64,000 bases of DNA from Trichobilharzia szidati (taxonomy: Eukaryota; Platyhelminthes; Trematoda; Strigeidida; Schistosomatidae): assembly GCA_944472155.2 (NCBI GenBank), contig OX235277.1, positions 22,144,804 through 22,208,803 of the forward strand, read 5' to 3'. Shown here piece by piece: positions 1 through 13,224 of this stretch; the first letter of the stretch is position 1; each line of letters starts with the position of its first letter. The position numbers and the translations under genes are program-made. The notes below the pieces were generated by a model that saw nothing but the letters and a program-made list of their open reading frames with translations, searched no databases and was not told where the DNA came from.

Positions 1-2792
1 TTGACGTGCTACTGAAAAGTTATCAGAGATATGTCATTTTCTGCCCCTAATATTTTTGAAGGAAATGTTATGACTATCTGTTGCAAATGTCATACATAAT
101 ATGTGCCGGGTCAAGTTACAAATTGTTTACATAATGCACTCAATTTCGCTCAAGTTGTTTGCTACTAATCCGAGTCATCTAATATATTGTGTGCTACAAC
201 AAATTTCAAATTACAGACATACTTTTATGTTCTGCATTAACGAAGAATGGTTCAAGTTGACAAATTTACAGTATTAGTGAAATGAAAAAGAGGAAGGGAT
301 GAAAACAAGGTATCAATTCTCGATTTAGTGTTAACTATGAACTATGCTCGTGGAAGAATGATTTCTTCCTAAGCTGTTAAGTCACAGTGATATTACAGAA
401 AAAGGCATGAAGTGAACCTTCAAATCACTCAGGCAATACGTAAGATGAGAATAAATATAACTAACATGACGTATTGGGAGAGTGAAGTTGAACATGGATG
501 AATAACAAAACTTCTAAAGATTCATAAATAAGTGAACTATTATTAGGTTTTTGAAAGCAGTTGGCTAAGTTTACAGCATTGATGACAAACAATAAATACA
601 GGGAAGTTGAGGTAAAGTGGAATGAAAATGAGTGGTAAGAGAGAATAAAACAAAGTAGCATAATTATGAACAAAGTAAAGAAAGAGGTGTAAAAACTGTT
701 TTTGAACACAATTTAGGTTTCGCTATGTGTATAGCTAGAGCTTTTGTATGCATAGGTGGAGGGAAAGTAAGAATTTGAATTAGTTGGATTTAGTCTTGTG
801 GAGGATTAATCACATGGGGATGAACCACCGGAGTGCAGAAGGTATTCACATATTGAAGACTTCGTCATCCTATGCCAACCTTATATCGTTAGCTGCACAC
901 AAGCGTGTGAATGAGCATATGCATACAGAGGTGAACATAAACATTGCTTTATGACTGATGCATTGTCTGATCATATTTCAGGTGATAAATACCAAATGAA
1001 AAGCAGCTGCATAAAAAGGGGTTCAATACATTTAGGTGACTGACTTTCAGTCAAGAAAAAAAACTGATTTTCCCTATAAATGAATAGGTATACTTAACGA
1101 TGTGAATTATGTGACTAAAATGAATTGTGATCACTTTGTGGAATCAAAATTGACTGTGAGATGGGAACGGATTGACCAGTGTTCTGTGCGAACGGAAGAA
1201 TAATGAAAATAATGGTCAATTTTTTTAATCTTATAATTTTCTCCCTTCAATACCCAAAGTATGGGTGTATGTATGGATGCATGGAAGTATGTATTTCACC
1301 CCTGATGAGTTTACTGATGTTTATATTGTAAATGAATCTATCCGTTTCTTTCAGATCATATATTAAGAGAAACATAACGCCGTAGTTTTGTATCGTCACT
1401 TCAGCAAAGAATCGTAAGTTTTTACAAAGGGACTTAATGTTTATACCAACTGTTTTATCTGAAATACGAGGAAGTTGGCGTATGAGTGCATAAAGGACAA
1501 GATTCACCTACTGCATCCAAATTGTAGTCACTGTCTGCTAGAATAGCATCACGTGAAACAGCAGAATGCTTGAAAATACTAGGTAACTTTTCTAGATATT
1601 TGTAGTTGCTTCAAATATCATTTGTTATCGTGAGAATGATTTCAGTCTTATTGAAAAGATATCGCCATCAAGCTGCAAAATAGATTGTCAAATCTTTCCG
1701 TATTTTTAATAATGAAATTTTGAATGGAATTTTTGTCCCCTTCTTTTCATGTCGGGTGCATTCAATGTTCACATTTCTCAATTATTATTTATCATTCTCT
1801 TCTGACAAGCGATCTATAGCAAATCTAATTATAATACAAATTTCATTCTAAAAATGCTTGTTTAGCAAAATTCAGAACTCTGTCTTATGTGAAAGTTGTA
1901 CTCCTCACATAAAATCTATAATTAAACACTCATACACAGGGTTTCATATGATGGAACATTATACTTTATGAAACACGACTCAGTCTTACACGAAATGTCT
2001 TATTCGTTTTCTACTTCAAGGGTGCAGTGATAAATTGGAAACAACGAAAATTTACGTTGCTATCAAACGAAGTTAGTAAATGGTTTTAGTGGCCAGAAAA
2101 AGGGAAAGGTAGATGCAATATACTGGATAGAAATTTAAGTAGTACACGTGATTAGGCTTAGTTGGTCACTTGACTTGACGACAAGTTCGTTTCACCGAGT
2201 CGATTTGAGTTTTAGGTTTATATTTTTCCTGAATCTCTTGTTTGATGTATAGCTATTGTGAACTGATAATGCTCAGTTATCCTCTAAATACCCGTGAAAT
2301 ATATAAATTGTTTATGAAAATAAATAACTCACCAGACTTAACTGGAATGTGGTAATTATGTGCAAATAACTCAAATCTTACAATAGTTTTTGTCACATTC
2401 TTGATAGCGATTTTGGAAGACTGCACATCTGCTGACTTAATTAGATGTGACAATGCTATACGAAAGTTCGTTTTATTCACACTTATTGTGAAACAAAACA
2501 GGTTCATATTCATGGTACACAGTCTGAAACGCATTACCTTTTAAATCTATTTGTGCATCTATTCACACAAATGCTTGGATAATCTTTGTCTCAGTTTTAA
2601 TTTAATGTTTATGAAATAAATTTGCAGGTTATTATTGTTGTTATTCTAGTGATTTGGTGATAACTTTACGATGAAAATGTAACCTTCGACTATCACTGCA
2701 TTAATCTCCGTAGATGAATTTTTAGGGTAAATGTTGTGAGCAAAATGGTCTGACATCAGATATCTTTCAGAAAACATGACTTCTCTTTTCAG
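1..2792. other. AT-rich stretch without recognised gene
   Basis: I see only short open frames with no recognisable domain and no element ends. It may be intronic or intergenic. A hammerhead-like string near 1300 was examined and rejected. Confidence 0.5.
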
Positions 2793-2873
2793 CAGTCAAC
2801 CAGAGTTACAGTCAGCCACGGGCCTCCAGGAAACACGCCATATCGACCAATTTATTTTGCGCCAAAGAAGCAA
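2793..2873 (+). other. Candidate 81-base internal exon
   Basis: The segment is preceded by a pyrimidine-rich tract ending in TTTTCAG and followed directly by GTAAGC, a good schistosome-like donor. It is 81 bases (27 codons), close to half G+C by eye, and clearly richer than its surroundings. All three frames are open. One frame gives a proline-rich peptide (…VSHGPPGNTPYRPIYFAPKK…) that looks protein-like. Short symmetric exons between very large introns are common in schistosomes, including micro-exon genes, so this could be one exon of a gene whose other exons are far away or unrecognised. I do not recognise the protein. A chance splice-site pair in a GC-rich island is the alternative. Confidence 0.35.
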
Positions 2874-5800
2874 GTAAGCGATCATCTGCACACAGCACTT
2901 CTCACAATTGGTCAGTTATCGTTGACCTGCTTTCGAGTGACTCAAAATAACCGGCTGTAGATCAGTAGCATGTAAACTCTGTTTGATACAGCTAGCCAAA
3001 TGATGAATTTGTTGTACCATCCTGTAAACGTCGGTCTTCTATGACACATAAAAATAGAAGTATAGAAACTGACTGTTCATCAACCATTAAAGGTTTAAGT
3101 ATGTGATAAAAAATAGGCCGTCAGCAGTGGCATGGCGTGTGGTACTGATAAGATTTGTCATAAGTATATGCATATAAAGATGTTCGTCAGCATGAAACAT
3201 CAAATTGCAGGGAAAAACACTTGATGTCAGAGATGGCGAATGATATAGCGTTGCAAAGATACACGGGTGACGTGAGTGGAACACAAAGAAATACAATATG
3301 GAAGCTAGATTTAGCACATATGGAAGGTATGAGCAAACGGTGATTCGAATATAAGGTAATCATAATTTTGCTACACAAAGAAATCGAATTGCTCCACCAA
3401 GTCTTTCGTCTTCTGCCGCTGCTTGTGGAATTGTTTTCATCGGAAAAGATGGATCATTCACATATGTTGTATTCGAGTTCTGAACAAACACATACCCTTA
3501 TAGTGGATTATTTAAAGTGTTTGTCGTGATAACATCATCCAGAAGAGCTCTTGAAAGTGATCAGGTGTAAACATGAAGTCCAAATTTCATTCATTCATCT
3601 CAGTTCTAGTTCCTATATGTAGCTCGTTGCTATTCCATTGTCTACGTTTTTGAGATCGACTAAGTCACACAAACATTAGAGTATGCCTGAGTTCCATACT
3701 TTGAGAAGAGGGAAACATCCAATAAAACAGTAAAACGCCTGAGAGTCCAAGCAACTTCATCAATACGATTAACAAATTCAGATATTTCAGGAAGTCTGTG
3801 TTTAAACAGAATTGAGGTGATTGTTTCGATTGAAAATAAATCTGCGGACTTTCACTTTACACTTCAGAAGTTTCTATTCCATTTACTAATATAATCAGTG
3901 AAATGTTAAGTGCCAGTGAGCTATGCGACTAAACTCTATTTCCCGTGACATAATCAAGTCAGATTTATAGATAATGGTGAAGTTGTTAATTGTCTGAATA
4001 GAAAGTCTTGGTTGAGGGGGAGTTAAGCAGCATGTTTTTGCTAAAATGAGTGCGTGTACTACACATCACACTCACATACAACCTAGCTATGAATGTAATA
4101 ACCAGTGGACTTTATAAGTAGAAGCCGTCTTATTAAATAACCTTCCTGCACTCTTCTACTCTATTGTTTTCGTCTGATTTTAGTGGTTAACTTATCGGTC
4201 TACCATAATGTTTCTCATCAATGTATCTTGATTTCTAACTCTAGACAGTTTTATCATCTTGTCAACCTTGTTTTTACGTTATCAATAATTAATAAAAAGA
4301 AAGAATTTTTCGAAATAAAATCAGAGCAAAACTGATATGTTTGGCATATTTGAGTCAACTAAGAGAAATCCCAAGTTCAGTAACGTTTACGATACGTTAG
4401 TGAGTCACGCCCAATTAGGAACAGTATTCTGAATGGCGACAGCAAGGACTCAACATTTCAAAACGACAATCTTAAAAATATAAAATCAACTTATTTAACA
4501 TTTGTAGTCTTTATTTCATTGTTGATAAAATAGTAGTTTGGTAAAATCAAAAAGTGTTATACAGTGCCCAAGTTTTATCCTTATATTTTTAATCTTATCT
4601 GCCTACATGTTACACAAATGTAAAGTCTTAACATATTTCTAAAAATATTTTGTGATAAAAAAACAAGCTACTATTTATTTTTATAATGGAAATATCTGAG
4701 TTAAATTTGAACTTCAACTTACGACCCAAATCTTAATGTGATCACATATTAGCCGAAAACACTCAAAATGACTCAGTAGTTTCTTGTGGTTAATTATGGA
4801 AAGTCTTGTCCAAATTCATTTCATGATGTGAAAAGGCACACATGTTTGGAAAAACGTGAACATTGTGGGAGTGTGCAATTACATATCATATCACGCAATT
4901 TGTTAATATCACACTAATCAACAGACACTACTGATTGATTTCATTGTACCATCTTCGGATGCATTATTATGAAACAATATGGATTATAATTTGATGTTAC
5001 AAAGTGTTAAATAAACTATTTCAACTTCCACAATGGAAACGACTCCTGAATTTAAGCACAAATAGGTTAGATGAGTGGGCGGTTTCCTGAGTTTAGTCGT
5101 CTGATTTGCCTCTCACCGATTGGGACAAAATTTGCAGACGGGACATAGCACGTATCACATATTCCTTATATGGTTTTTTTAAATTAGTTCGCCAACAAAC
5201 TCGCAGATGTGGTCTTTGAAAACCTAGAAAACAAAATTTTCGTTCCAAAAGATTCCAAATTTAGAAAAATATTATTAAAATTATAGATCTCCTATGCTTA
5301 GTAACTCTACTCGTTTGAAGATTCCATGATCAGATGTACAATAAATAGTTACACTTTTGCATTCCTGTTGGTTGAAGAACCGTTTTACCCAGAATTTAGT
5401 TGTGGTAGATTTTATAAAGTTGACAGCCAGCATCGCTGAGAATATGAAAAGTGAAAGTGTAGTAGAGACTCTAGCAGTGTTACATTAATTCAGCTGGTCA
5501 CCATACTATGAACTTATTCAGGGTAACCTTTTGCTGTGGATATGGTGAGGAGTGAATTTCAGGCACTGAATAATTACTACTGCATAAACTCTGATCATTC
5601 TTCAGCTCACTGATTTTCTTCTTGCTTTCATATGTCATCTGTATTCTTCTTCACCATATTTTCCTGCAGATAAGTTTGTGATCTTGGTAGGCCTAGTCAT
5701 ATTTAATTACCACTGCATGGCATAGTGAAAGCATTATTCACAAAAACAGATAATTTGCACGTACCTCTGGCTTGAAAAAATTGCAGTAAATCAAGAGAAA

Positions 5801-6756
5801 CCTACCACTCATCACTTCCTCAACATTTGCCCTGTACTATTGAAAGCACATTTGATCTTGCATTTAAAAATGAAAGAAATATGTGTGTATTCAGGGTCGA
5901 ATCATTTCAAATATTTGTTCAGTCTTTCGTACGCTACTTAAAAGTGTCAGTCACTAAACTCTACTGTTGGTTATTTAATAGTAAATCAATCTAGATCACT
6001 GTATTCCATAGGCGAAAAATTAACAGAATTAAGTAAGAGCTACCACTCACGTCTATTCACTGAATAAGAAAATATGGCATTGAGAAACATTCAAAATATA
6101 GGCTAATTGTTCTTCATAACTATTTAAATGAATTACTATCCACATAATTTGGATCACATAATATTTCAGACAACTCTTGATCAGTGTACAAATGATAAAT
6201 TTTGGATTCATGGATTAGCGCAATGTAGTCCCACCATATCCAGTGATAATATTATGAAACGTGACTATTATTTCAGACGTCACTCAGTGAACGTTGCTAC
6301 TTCACTATGTTGCGTTTTCAATAAAATAATTTATACGGAATATTTTCATCAATAGCTTCATCAGTTTCTAAGTGATATGATATTAAGCCTGGAATCAGAA
6401 GAGTGTTAGGCGTGAAGTCCATGACCTAAATCAGGGAAAAGCAGCACCCATTGACATTAAGACTCAGGTGGAACACGTAAATCATCGAGGTACTACAAAT
6501 AAGAATGATGAACAAAACAAATAAGACTACTCCGGACAACTGCGAAAAGACTTGGATTAGACCCTTAAAGATGTCAACAATTCTCAACAGACGATATAAA
6601 GCCAGAATGCAGGCAGACGATATTAGAAGTCTTATCATGTGTTGAAAGGCACCCGTGTGCAATGTTTGAGAACAGTAGATGTCATGTCAAACACAAGGAA
6701 GTTGAGATGCAGAGTGCTGAACAAAGAATCAAGAAGAGGACTCAATGAGTGATATA
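2874..6756. other. Stretch without recognised gene
   Basis: Only short open frames are present. I see no recognisable domains, element termini or tRNA-like boxes. Confidence 0.5.
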
Positions 6757-6830
6757 TTATTCAGACATCTATAAAACACAAAACAATCGAGCAAAGAATA
6801 TTCTTATTGATAAATTCCTCTTCCAGGCTC
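6757..6830 (-). repeat. PLE-1 left inverted arm
   Basis: This is the reverse complement of 7362-7435 with few differences. It ends where the endonuclease reading frame starts. Confidence 0.85.
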
Positions 6831-6831
6831 C

Positions 6832-7104
6832 TGTGGAGCCAGTTACATAGGCTGTAAAATTAGGCGTGTTTCGCGTCAAATTTTCGAACATCACTCTGCC
6901 TGGTTAAGCGAAGGACAAACGAAATCTAATCGCAGCGGTATTCTGGCTCATCTTGTGGAGACAGAATACAAGATTGACGTTAGTCATGTTTTCAGGGTCA
7001 TTTACCGCATACCTACGAATCTCAATTTTGCCTTAAGAGTTCGAATTCTAAATATTGCTGAGGCTGTGGGGACCCATATTAATAAGCCCAATTTTCGCAC
7101 CTAA
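6832..7104 (+). pseudogene. PLE-1 GIY-YIG endonuclease fragment
   Basis: A 90-codon frame without ATG reads CGASYIGCKIRR at its start, the YIG half of the GIY-YIG nuclease core. It continues through an EHHSAW motif, a GILAHLVETEY segment and a FRVIYRIPTN…RILNIAEA…NKPNF segment, in the order seen in PLE endonucleases. In active elements this domain nicks target DNA for reverse transcription. The upstream GIY strand and the whole transcriptase are missing. After the stop at 7102 the same frame runs on as KKLVQSLSLPSP, which resembles the usual PLE C-terminus, so the stop is probably a nonsense mutation. The fragment has no methionine start and cannot be an independent gene. Confidence 0.85.
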
Positions 7105-7361
7105 AAGAAGTTAGTTCAGTCATTATCATTACCTTCGCCATCCAGGTTTGAATAATCCAGAATTTTTGTGAAATTTCCCTAATTTTAGTTGATATTCTAT
7201 TCGCTATTATATCTTTAATATTATTATAAATTAAGCATCTTTAATGAACTGTAATGCACTGATCATACTTTACAAATCCATATTATTTAAAAAACGCTAT
7301 TATTGTTATTAACTACCAATTAAAAATATTCTGTGTATATAAACATATATATATAATTGTA

Positions 7362-7403
7362 GAGCCTAGAAGAGGAATTTATCGAAAAGAATATTCTTTG
7401 CTC
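7362..7403 (+). ncRNA. Hammerhead-ribozyme-like motif of PLE-1
   Basis: GAGC (7362-7365) can pair with GCUC (7400-7403) as helix I. Between them lie a CUAGAAGA strand, close to CUGANGA with an added base and a substitution, then CGAAA, then the palindrome AAGAATATTCTT as helix III, ending in UU before helix I. Helix II is weak. The order matches a type I hammerhead with a palindromic helix III, which may act as a dimer. The core damage suggests this copy is inactive. Confidence 0.55.
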
Positions 7404-7435
7404 GATTATTTTGTGTTTTATAGATGTCTGAATGA
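7362..7435 (+). repeat. PLE-1 right inverted arm (3' terminal segment)
   Basis: Inverted partner of 6757-6830. It contains the hammerhead-like motif in sense orientation. A relative of this segment stands alone at 40591-40650. Confidence 0.85.
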
Positions 7436-10400
7436 ATATTTTTACTATATTGATATATTATTATCTAATGGAATAAATTTTGAGGTCAACTTGAAAGAAC
7501 TTTACAGAAGCCAGAAGTAAACTGCAATTAAAGCTGAACACATAGCATCTGTAATTGTGCAGGTCAACAAAGAGTCTCTTTTGGCAAATTCATTCACTTA
7601 TGTCTACAATCAAAATTATATTTACTTATTTTGTATGTGTGTACATTATATATTTCTGATAAGAACAAAAATAAGATGGGTTATCTCTGTCAAGACATTT
7701 CAAATACGTAATGAGTAAACAAATTTTAAGTAGGGAGTGTGAAGATTGGTGAGAGCGTTACAGTTTTGTTTTAATATAAAACTGTAACTAATGCTTATTA
7801 GCACAGAAAATAATTTGCATAAGCTTAATACAGTTACTTGGGAAGATGAATGGTTTATTGAGTGAGTTGTGATTAGGATGCATATGGAAACGAAGGAAAG
7901 TATGGAATTAAGTAAGTGTTCTAAAAATTTACAATGCTTAAATAAGTAACAATCCTTAAGTTAAGGTACAATGGTCGTTCGAAGCGTATCCTAATGTACA
8001 CACACTTAGAAAACAATTATGTATAAATGCGATTGTACAGCTAAGTGAATGAATCTGCCAAAAAATGTGTCTCTATGAAAAGTACAGACATCAAGGAAAG
8101 CTGGAGACATTAAGTATGTCTGGATATCTTTAAAATCATCGGATAATAAATCGTGTATGACTACGGAGGGACGCAGAATGGTCAGTATGAGAAATGGATC
8201 CTTACAAACACCTCGAATCCGATTGAGTTAGTGGAATGGTGATGCAGGACATGAGGTGTCGCAGACATCCTTCTTCGCTGATGCACCTCCTCATAGTTCA
8301 TTAAACAGGAAAATAACATGGAATTGTCTATAGAGGGAATTTCATACTTAGATATATTCGTCAAGAAATAGAAACCCGATCCACTGCTTATCTTCAGCAG
8401 TAAATAGGATATGCACCAGTTTAAAAATCGACACAATTGCATGCGTCATCTGATGACATTGCGTCTAAATCACGTCTGATAAGAAATAAAAGTCTCTAAT
8501 AAACTGAATTGTAAATTTGACGACTGGAAGCCAGTATTATGTGATCCATTAATTAAGGGTTTCTCGTATGTTTCATGTTATCAAATTAGTGTAGCATTGA
8601 TTACACGGAAAAATACATGTTGGGTGCCCGAATTGTCATGCAGCCGATTATTAAGCAAAAGACATGCATTGATCAGTTTATTAAGGTAATAAAAGAGGAA
8701 ATAAAAGTTAATATTTGGTCTAAGGAAGGATGGAGTAAACTTCAGTTTCCATAGAATTTTTCTTGAACATTCTAACATTGAATTATCGATGTTGCACTGA
8801 TGTCCTTCAACCAGGATATCGTATGCTTCTTAGTTATTTCAGTGAATAAACGAAAGCAGAAAACATTGGTGTCCTCACCACAAATCAGTTAATGAGACAA
8901 CAGAGAAATATCATGGGCTGATCCATCAGCTTGAAACATTTTGGAAATTCCTATCTTAGTCATTCAAGTCAATTCCAAGTTTTGTACTGAATTTGCTGGA
9001 TTCCGGCTTTCATAATATTTCAAAATTCTAACTTACAAAAATCATCTGAATAAAAGAAAAAAATTAACTAAGCAATAAGCTGAATGGTAATTCTTCTCTA
9101 ATATTAAAATGCATGGGAATTATGCAGATTCAAATTGATCCGAAGGCATACAGCCACTAATTGCTTCCGAATTAAGCACACACACGTGAACAATTAAATT
9201 GGATTCCTTTCTGACATCATGAATCACCAAAGATCGTTGTCATGAGATATCAGATTGAACTCAAGACGATAAATAACTTGAACATATCAAAAATAGAATC
9301 GTTGAATCAGAGGCTATGCACTTTGCATGCTGTGGTGTCAATAGGCTTCCCACATTATATAATCTCTCACTAAAAGCACAAGAGTGTTTAATGGTCCACT
9401 GTCAACAAACAACATGTGATTGCTTCCTTGAAGTGTGAATTCAAGATGATTTGAAGGGCATTATAGGATATTAATTTGTATATTGGAGATTCGTTGAGAC
9501 GAATATAGCGTCGTTGAGAAACTGTACTGTAGTAGGAAGATAAGGAGGATAAAATGCTGATCTAAACGCTCACTGAACACTGCGCCACACTGATAGCATA
9601 TGACTCACTATAGATTTACTTGTTGCATGTATCAAACAGCCATTCAGTATTATTTGCTGAATGACGTCTTGAATAAAATGTGTTCACCATAGTGGTTTCG
9701 ATGTGATTATGAATGCGATTTAGATCAATGCAAATCATGACTAATGCAATCAAAAGGAAGATACGATAGACAGTGAATTGAAATCACTAGGAGAAAGCCA
9801 ACTGGACAGCGGGTATCCACTCAGAAAGAAATACCTCCTTTACTGAAAGTTGCAACTGCCCCAAAGAAAATTGTGGTCACGAACCTTAAGCTCACAGGTA
9901 GCAGTGAGCCAGAAATTCTTTGAAACCAACTTTGTAAATTTCTGGCGAATTCATTTCAGTCAGCCACCTCGTGTATAATATCTCCAGCAGACAACCAATC
10001 CAGTCAAGAGATAAGCATAAGATACCGTATTTAGCCACCTCACTGTGTATTTATTCGTTTGGTTGTCCGTTTACAGCTGAGTGCATCGGCTAAGTACAGT
10101 TTCAAGTACATAAATATATTTTGAAACACATTTTCTAGCCTGTCCAGTTATATAAGAATAGTTGAATACCAGTAGATCTATCTTCGAACAACTTTTCAAC
10201 ATTGAACGTACTTATTTTATTATCACCGTAATACTTTCTACTGATAACATTGAATTTTCTTTCCGATTTTATGTAGACGCTCCATAATCCTTCCACAAAA
10301 TTTTGTCCTCTTTACACGAGTTTATTGATGAGTCATTTTCACAATTTCTGGAGCGTCAGATATTCTGCCTCCTTTTTCTAATTTTCGATTATTCATCACC

Positions 10401-11330
10401 CTCGTAGATTGCATCTTGCATTGAGTACTGAAATGTCTAGAACAAATTTACCGGTGACTGACTGTTCTCAGTAATTCTGTGTTTAACTTAATTACGATCG
10501 TAGAGCTTACGAAAATGGATCGACGTACACAAACGTTTCTTCGCCATCAATGTCCTTTTCCAATACAACTTCAAATCTAACTTATTCGTACTGGTGAACG
10601 TTGAGAAGATCTTCACAGGATATAATTCCCTCCATCACTTCACATATTTATCGCTGAGAATTAAGATGAATCATCGGAATATATTAAATAGCGATCATAT
10701 AAAAGTAGAAGTTTTGCTTCTAGTGCCGATGATATCTAAGGTTGATCTAATGAGTTTTCCACCATGATTATCTGTGGTCACAATACTCAATGAAATTACT
10801 AATTTCAGCATGAAATTTGAGGTTTGCTATTGTGTCTCTCTTGGAAGAGATTAAGGAATCAAGAATTTCAGTATTTTCGCTACCCATAAGTCAAATATTT
10901 GTAATCTAACAGCGCAAAGAAATTTTTCTGCGATTCTTATGCAACCAAGGGCAACAAACTGAATGACTGCTGTCATCTGATTTCAAAATGCATGTGTGCA
11001 ACGTATCTTTGTTTCTACAATCTCAGTATTAGGATTCTTTAAATGCAACTAAAAACATGTCAACACCTTACTATTACGTCTTTGGCTTAAATGGTCATGC
11101 ATTTGTGTAGACATAATTTGGTGGTCGCAAGATAATTTTCTCGACACTATAAAATTACTTCGCATACCCCACTGGCAGATACTTCTCAAGATAACAGTTT
11201 GAAGAAGTGACCACCGTAAACTTTTCACTTAGCCCTTGATATGCTGGTATTGTTATTTGGCAGTTTGATTGAAGTCACGTTCACGCACTGCTCCCGAACG
11301 TTATCCCGAATTATATGGTTGCGACATTTA
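7436..11330. other. Stretch without recognised gene
   Basis: No long open frame or recognised element. A G+C-richer patch around 8180-8300 has an 86-codon minus-strand frame (8182-8442) with no family I recognise. Confidence 0.45.
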
Positions 11331-11362
11331 TTATTATTATTATTTTATTATTTATTATTTCC
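11331..11362 (-). repeat. Trinucleotide tail of the RTE element
   Basis: A run of ATT/TTA units directly follows the RTE stop codon in the minus direction. This is the simple-repeat 3' end typical of RTE elements. Confidence 0.8.
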
Positions 11363-11363
11363 T

Positions 11364-13152
11364 TTAATTCCTAGAGGAACATAGGGCTTCAGCCATGCGT
11401 CTCCATTGCGTTCGGTTCTCTGCTGTAGTTTTCACCTGGCTCCAAGTCTGCCCACACGCTTTCAATTCCTCTTTACATGATCTCCTCCAGGTCACCCTTG
11501 GACGACCAACTCGTCGCTTCCCTTTCGGGTTCCACTCGAGGGCTTGTCTAGTGATGTCACTTGCTGGTTTCCTCAGAGTGTGTCCAATCCATCTCCATTT
11601 CTTCCTGCCTATTTGTTTCACGATCGGTTCCTGGTTGGTTCGCTCCCAGAGATCTTTGTTGCTGATCCTCTCCGGCCATTTGATCTTGAGTATTGAGCGA
11701 AGGCATTTGTTAATGAAGGTCTGTAGCTTGTTTGAGCTGCTCTTTGTGACACGCCAAGTCTCTGATCCGTACAGTAGTACTGACTTCACATTGGAGTTGA
11801 AAATACGGATCTTATTTTTGACGCTGAATGCTGTTGACCTCCACATAGACTTGAGAGAAATGAAAACTTGTCTTGCTTTTCCGATTCTGGCTTTGATATC
11901 CTCGTCAGTTCCTCCTGTAGTTGAGACGATGCTTCCCAGGTAGGTGAAAGAAGTTGTTTCCTTCAGGTTCCTTCCATTTATGCTGATTGTTGTCGGTTGT
12001 TGCTGTTGATGTTGGCCAGGAATCTTCATTACCTCTGTTTTGTCTATGTTCACTTGAAGTCCTATCTTTGCTGCTTCTTCTGCCAATTTGTTGCTTTTCA
12101 CTTGCATATCTTCCAGTTTGTGGGAAATCAGACATATATCATCGGCGAAATCCAAATCCTCCAAGGCTTTTGTGTCGGTCCATTTTATGCCTGTTCCCTC
12201 GTTGGTTGCCGTTGTCTGCCGCATTATCTAATCAACTGCAATCAGGAAGATCATTGGTGACAGTAGACAGCCTTGTCTCACTCCCGTCCTCACTTCGAAG
12301 GATTCCGTGAGCCTCCCGTTGTGGATTACTTGGCATGCAGCGTTGTCATACAGCTTTTGGATGAGATGTATTATTGTCGGCGGCACCCCGTAGTAGCGAA
12401 GTAGTTGCCAAATCACCTCTCGATCGACGCTGTCGAAGGCTTTCTCAAAATCGATGAAGTTGAGATAGAGAGGTGACTGCCATTCCAAACTTTGTTCAAT
12501 GATAATCCGTAGGGTGGCGATTTGGTCAATGCATGACTTGTTCCTCCTGAATCCGGCCTGTTCCGGACGAAGTTTTTCATCTAGGGCTTGTTTAATTCTC
12601 TCCAGGATGATGCGACATAGTATCTTGCTTGGAATGGACAGAAGCATAATTCCACGCCAGTTTTTACATTGACTCAAATCTCCTTTCTTTGGCAGTTTGA
12701 ATAAGTATCCGTTCTTCCAATCCTCGGGTACTTTGCCCTCTTTCCACACCTTCTCTAGTAGTGGCGTCATCAAGTCCGCTGTTGTCTCTAGGTCTATTTT
12801 CAAAGCTTCTGCTGGGATTCCATCTGGTCCTGGCGCTTTCCCAGCTTTTAGCATCTTGATGGCATTCAGGACTTCGGATTTCGTCGGAGGGTCGATGTTC
12901 ATTGGTAGTTCTGCTTCCGTTGTTGGTATTGTTGGACGCGTTGTAGGTGGCGGACGATTTAGAAGTCTTTTGAAGTGTTCAGCCCAGTGCTTCCTCTGTT
13001 CCACCTCTTTGGTGATTGACTTTCCACTGTCGTCCTTTATTGGCTTAATCTGTGTCGAACTTTTGCCCGAAAGGTGCCTAGTTGTTTGGTATAGTGTAGC
13101 GAGGTCTCCTTTGCCTGCAGCTTGTTCTGCTTCGTTTGCCTGGTGCCCCCAG
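11364..13152 (-). pseudogene. RTE-clade reverse transcriptase, one internal stop
   Basis: The minus frame runs from about 13152 to the stop at 11364-11366, roughly 595 codons. Motifs in order: KAPGPDGIPAE; NWRGIMLLSIPSK; palm motif A IDFEKAFDSVD; motif B GVRQGCLLSP; catalytic motif C DFADDICLIS; then the thumb and RTE C-terminal region (LLYGSETW, RKKWRWIGHTLRK, KRRVGRPRVTW). The enzyme would copy its own RNA at a nicked target. The frame is broken only by a TAG at 12228-12230, between motifs B and C, where RTE proteins usually have tryptophan (AVD-stop-IMRQTT), so a single TGG-to-TAG change explains it. The two open halves are in the same frame. N-terminal endonuclease missing. Confidence 0.9.
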
Positions 13153-13224
13153 GGAGGACATTTAGAAAAGATAACATTCCATTTAGCTAGTAATTCATGT
13201 TTGCTGCGATTCGTTCAGAAGTTA

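Larger units (their letters stand above)
6757..7435 (+). mobile_element. PLE-1: truncated Penelope-like element with inverted arms
   Basis: This is a remnant of a Penelope-like retroelement, a class whose protein joins a telomerase-related reverse transcriptase to a GIY-YIG endonuclease. Only the endonuclease end and the 3' region remain. It is bracketed by inverted copies of a 74-base segment (6757-6830 and 7362-7435). The coding sequence begins directly at the inner edge of the left arm, so no transcriptase remains. The right arm, downstream in the sense direction, holds a hammerhead-like motif at 7362-7403. A 5' truncation followed by an inverted terminal segment is a known PLE arrangement. 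Confidence 0.85.
11331..13155 (-). mobile_element. 5'-truncated RTE-clade (SR2-type) non-LTR retrotransposon
   Basis: This covers the reverse-transcriptase half and 3' end of an RTE-clade LINE, transcribed on the minus strand. It has the RTE hallmarks: a stop codon close to the 3' end and a very short 3' tail of simple TTA/ATA repeats (11331-11362) instead of poly(A). The apurinic endonuclease domain expected at the N-terminus is absent, which fits 5' truncation on insertion. A SINE lies about 70 bases beyond the 5' break. Confidence 0.9.

Noticed and set aside
1299..1337. CUGAUGAG, a 6-bp stem (GUUUAC/GUAAAU) and GAAUC, looking like a hammerhead
   Set aside because: The second core strand is GAAU, not GAAA, and no helix III or helix I partner is visible. 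No PLE or SINE sequence surrounds it.
8451..8490. CUGAUGA followed 30 bases later by GAAA
   Set aside because: No helix II can be formed between the strands, so it is probably chance in AT-rich DNA.
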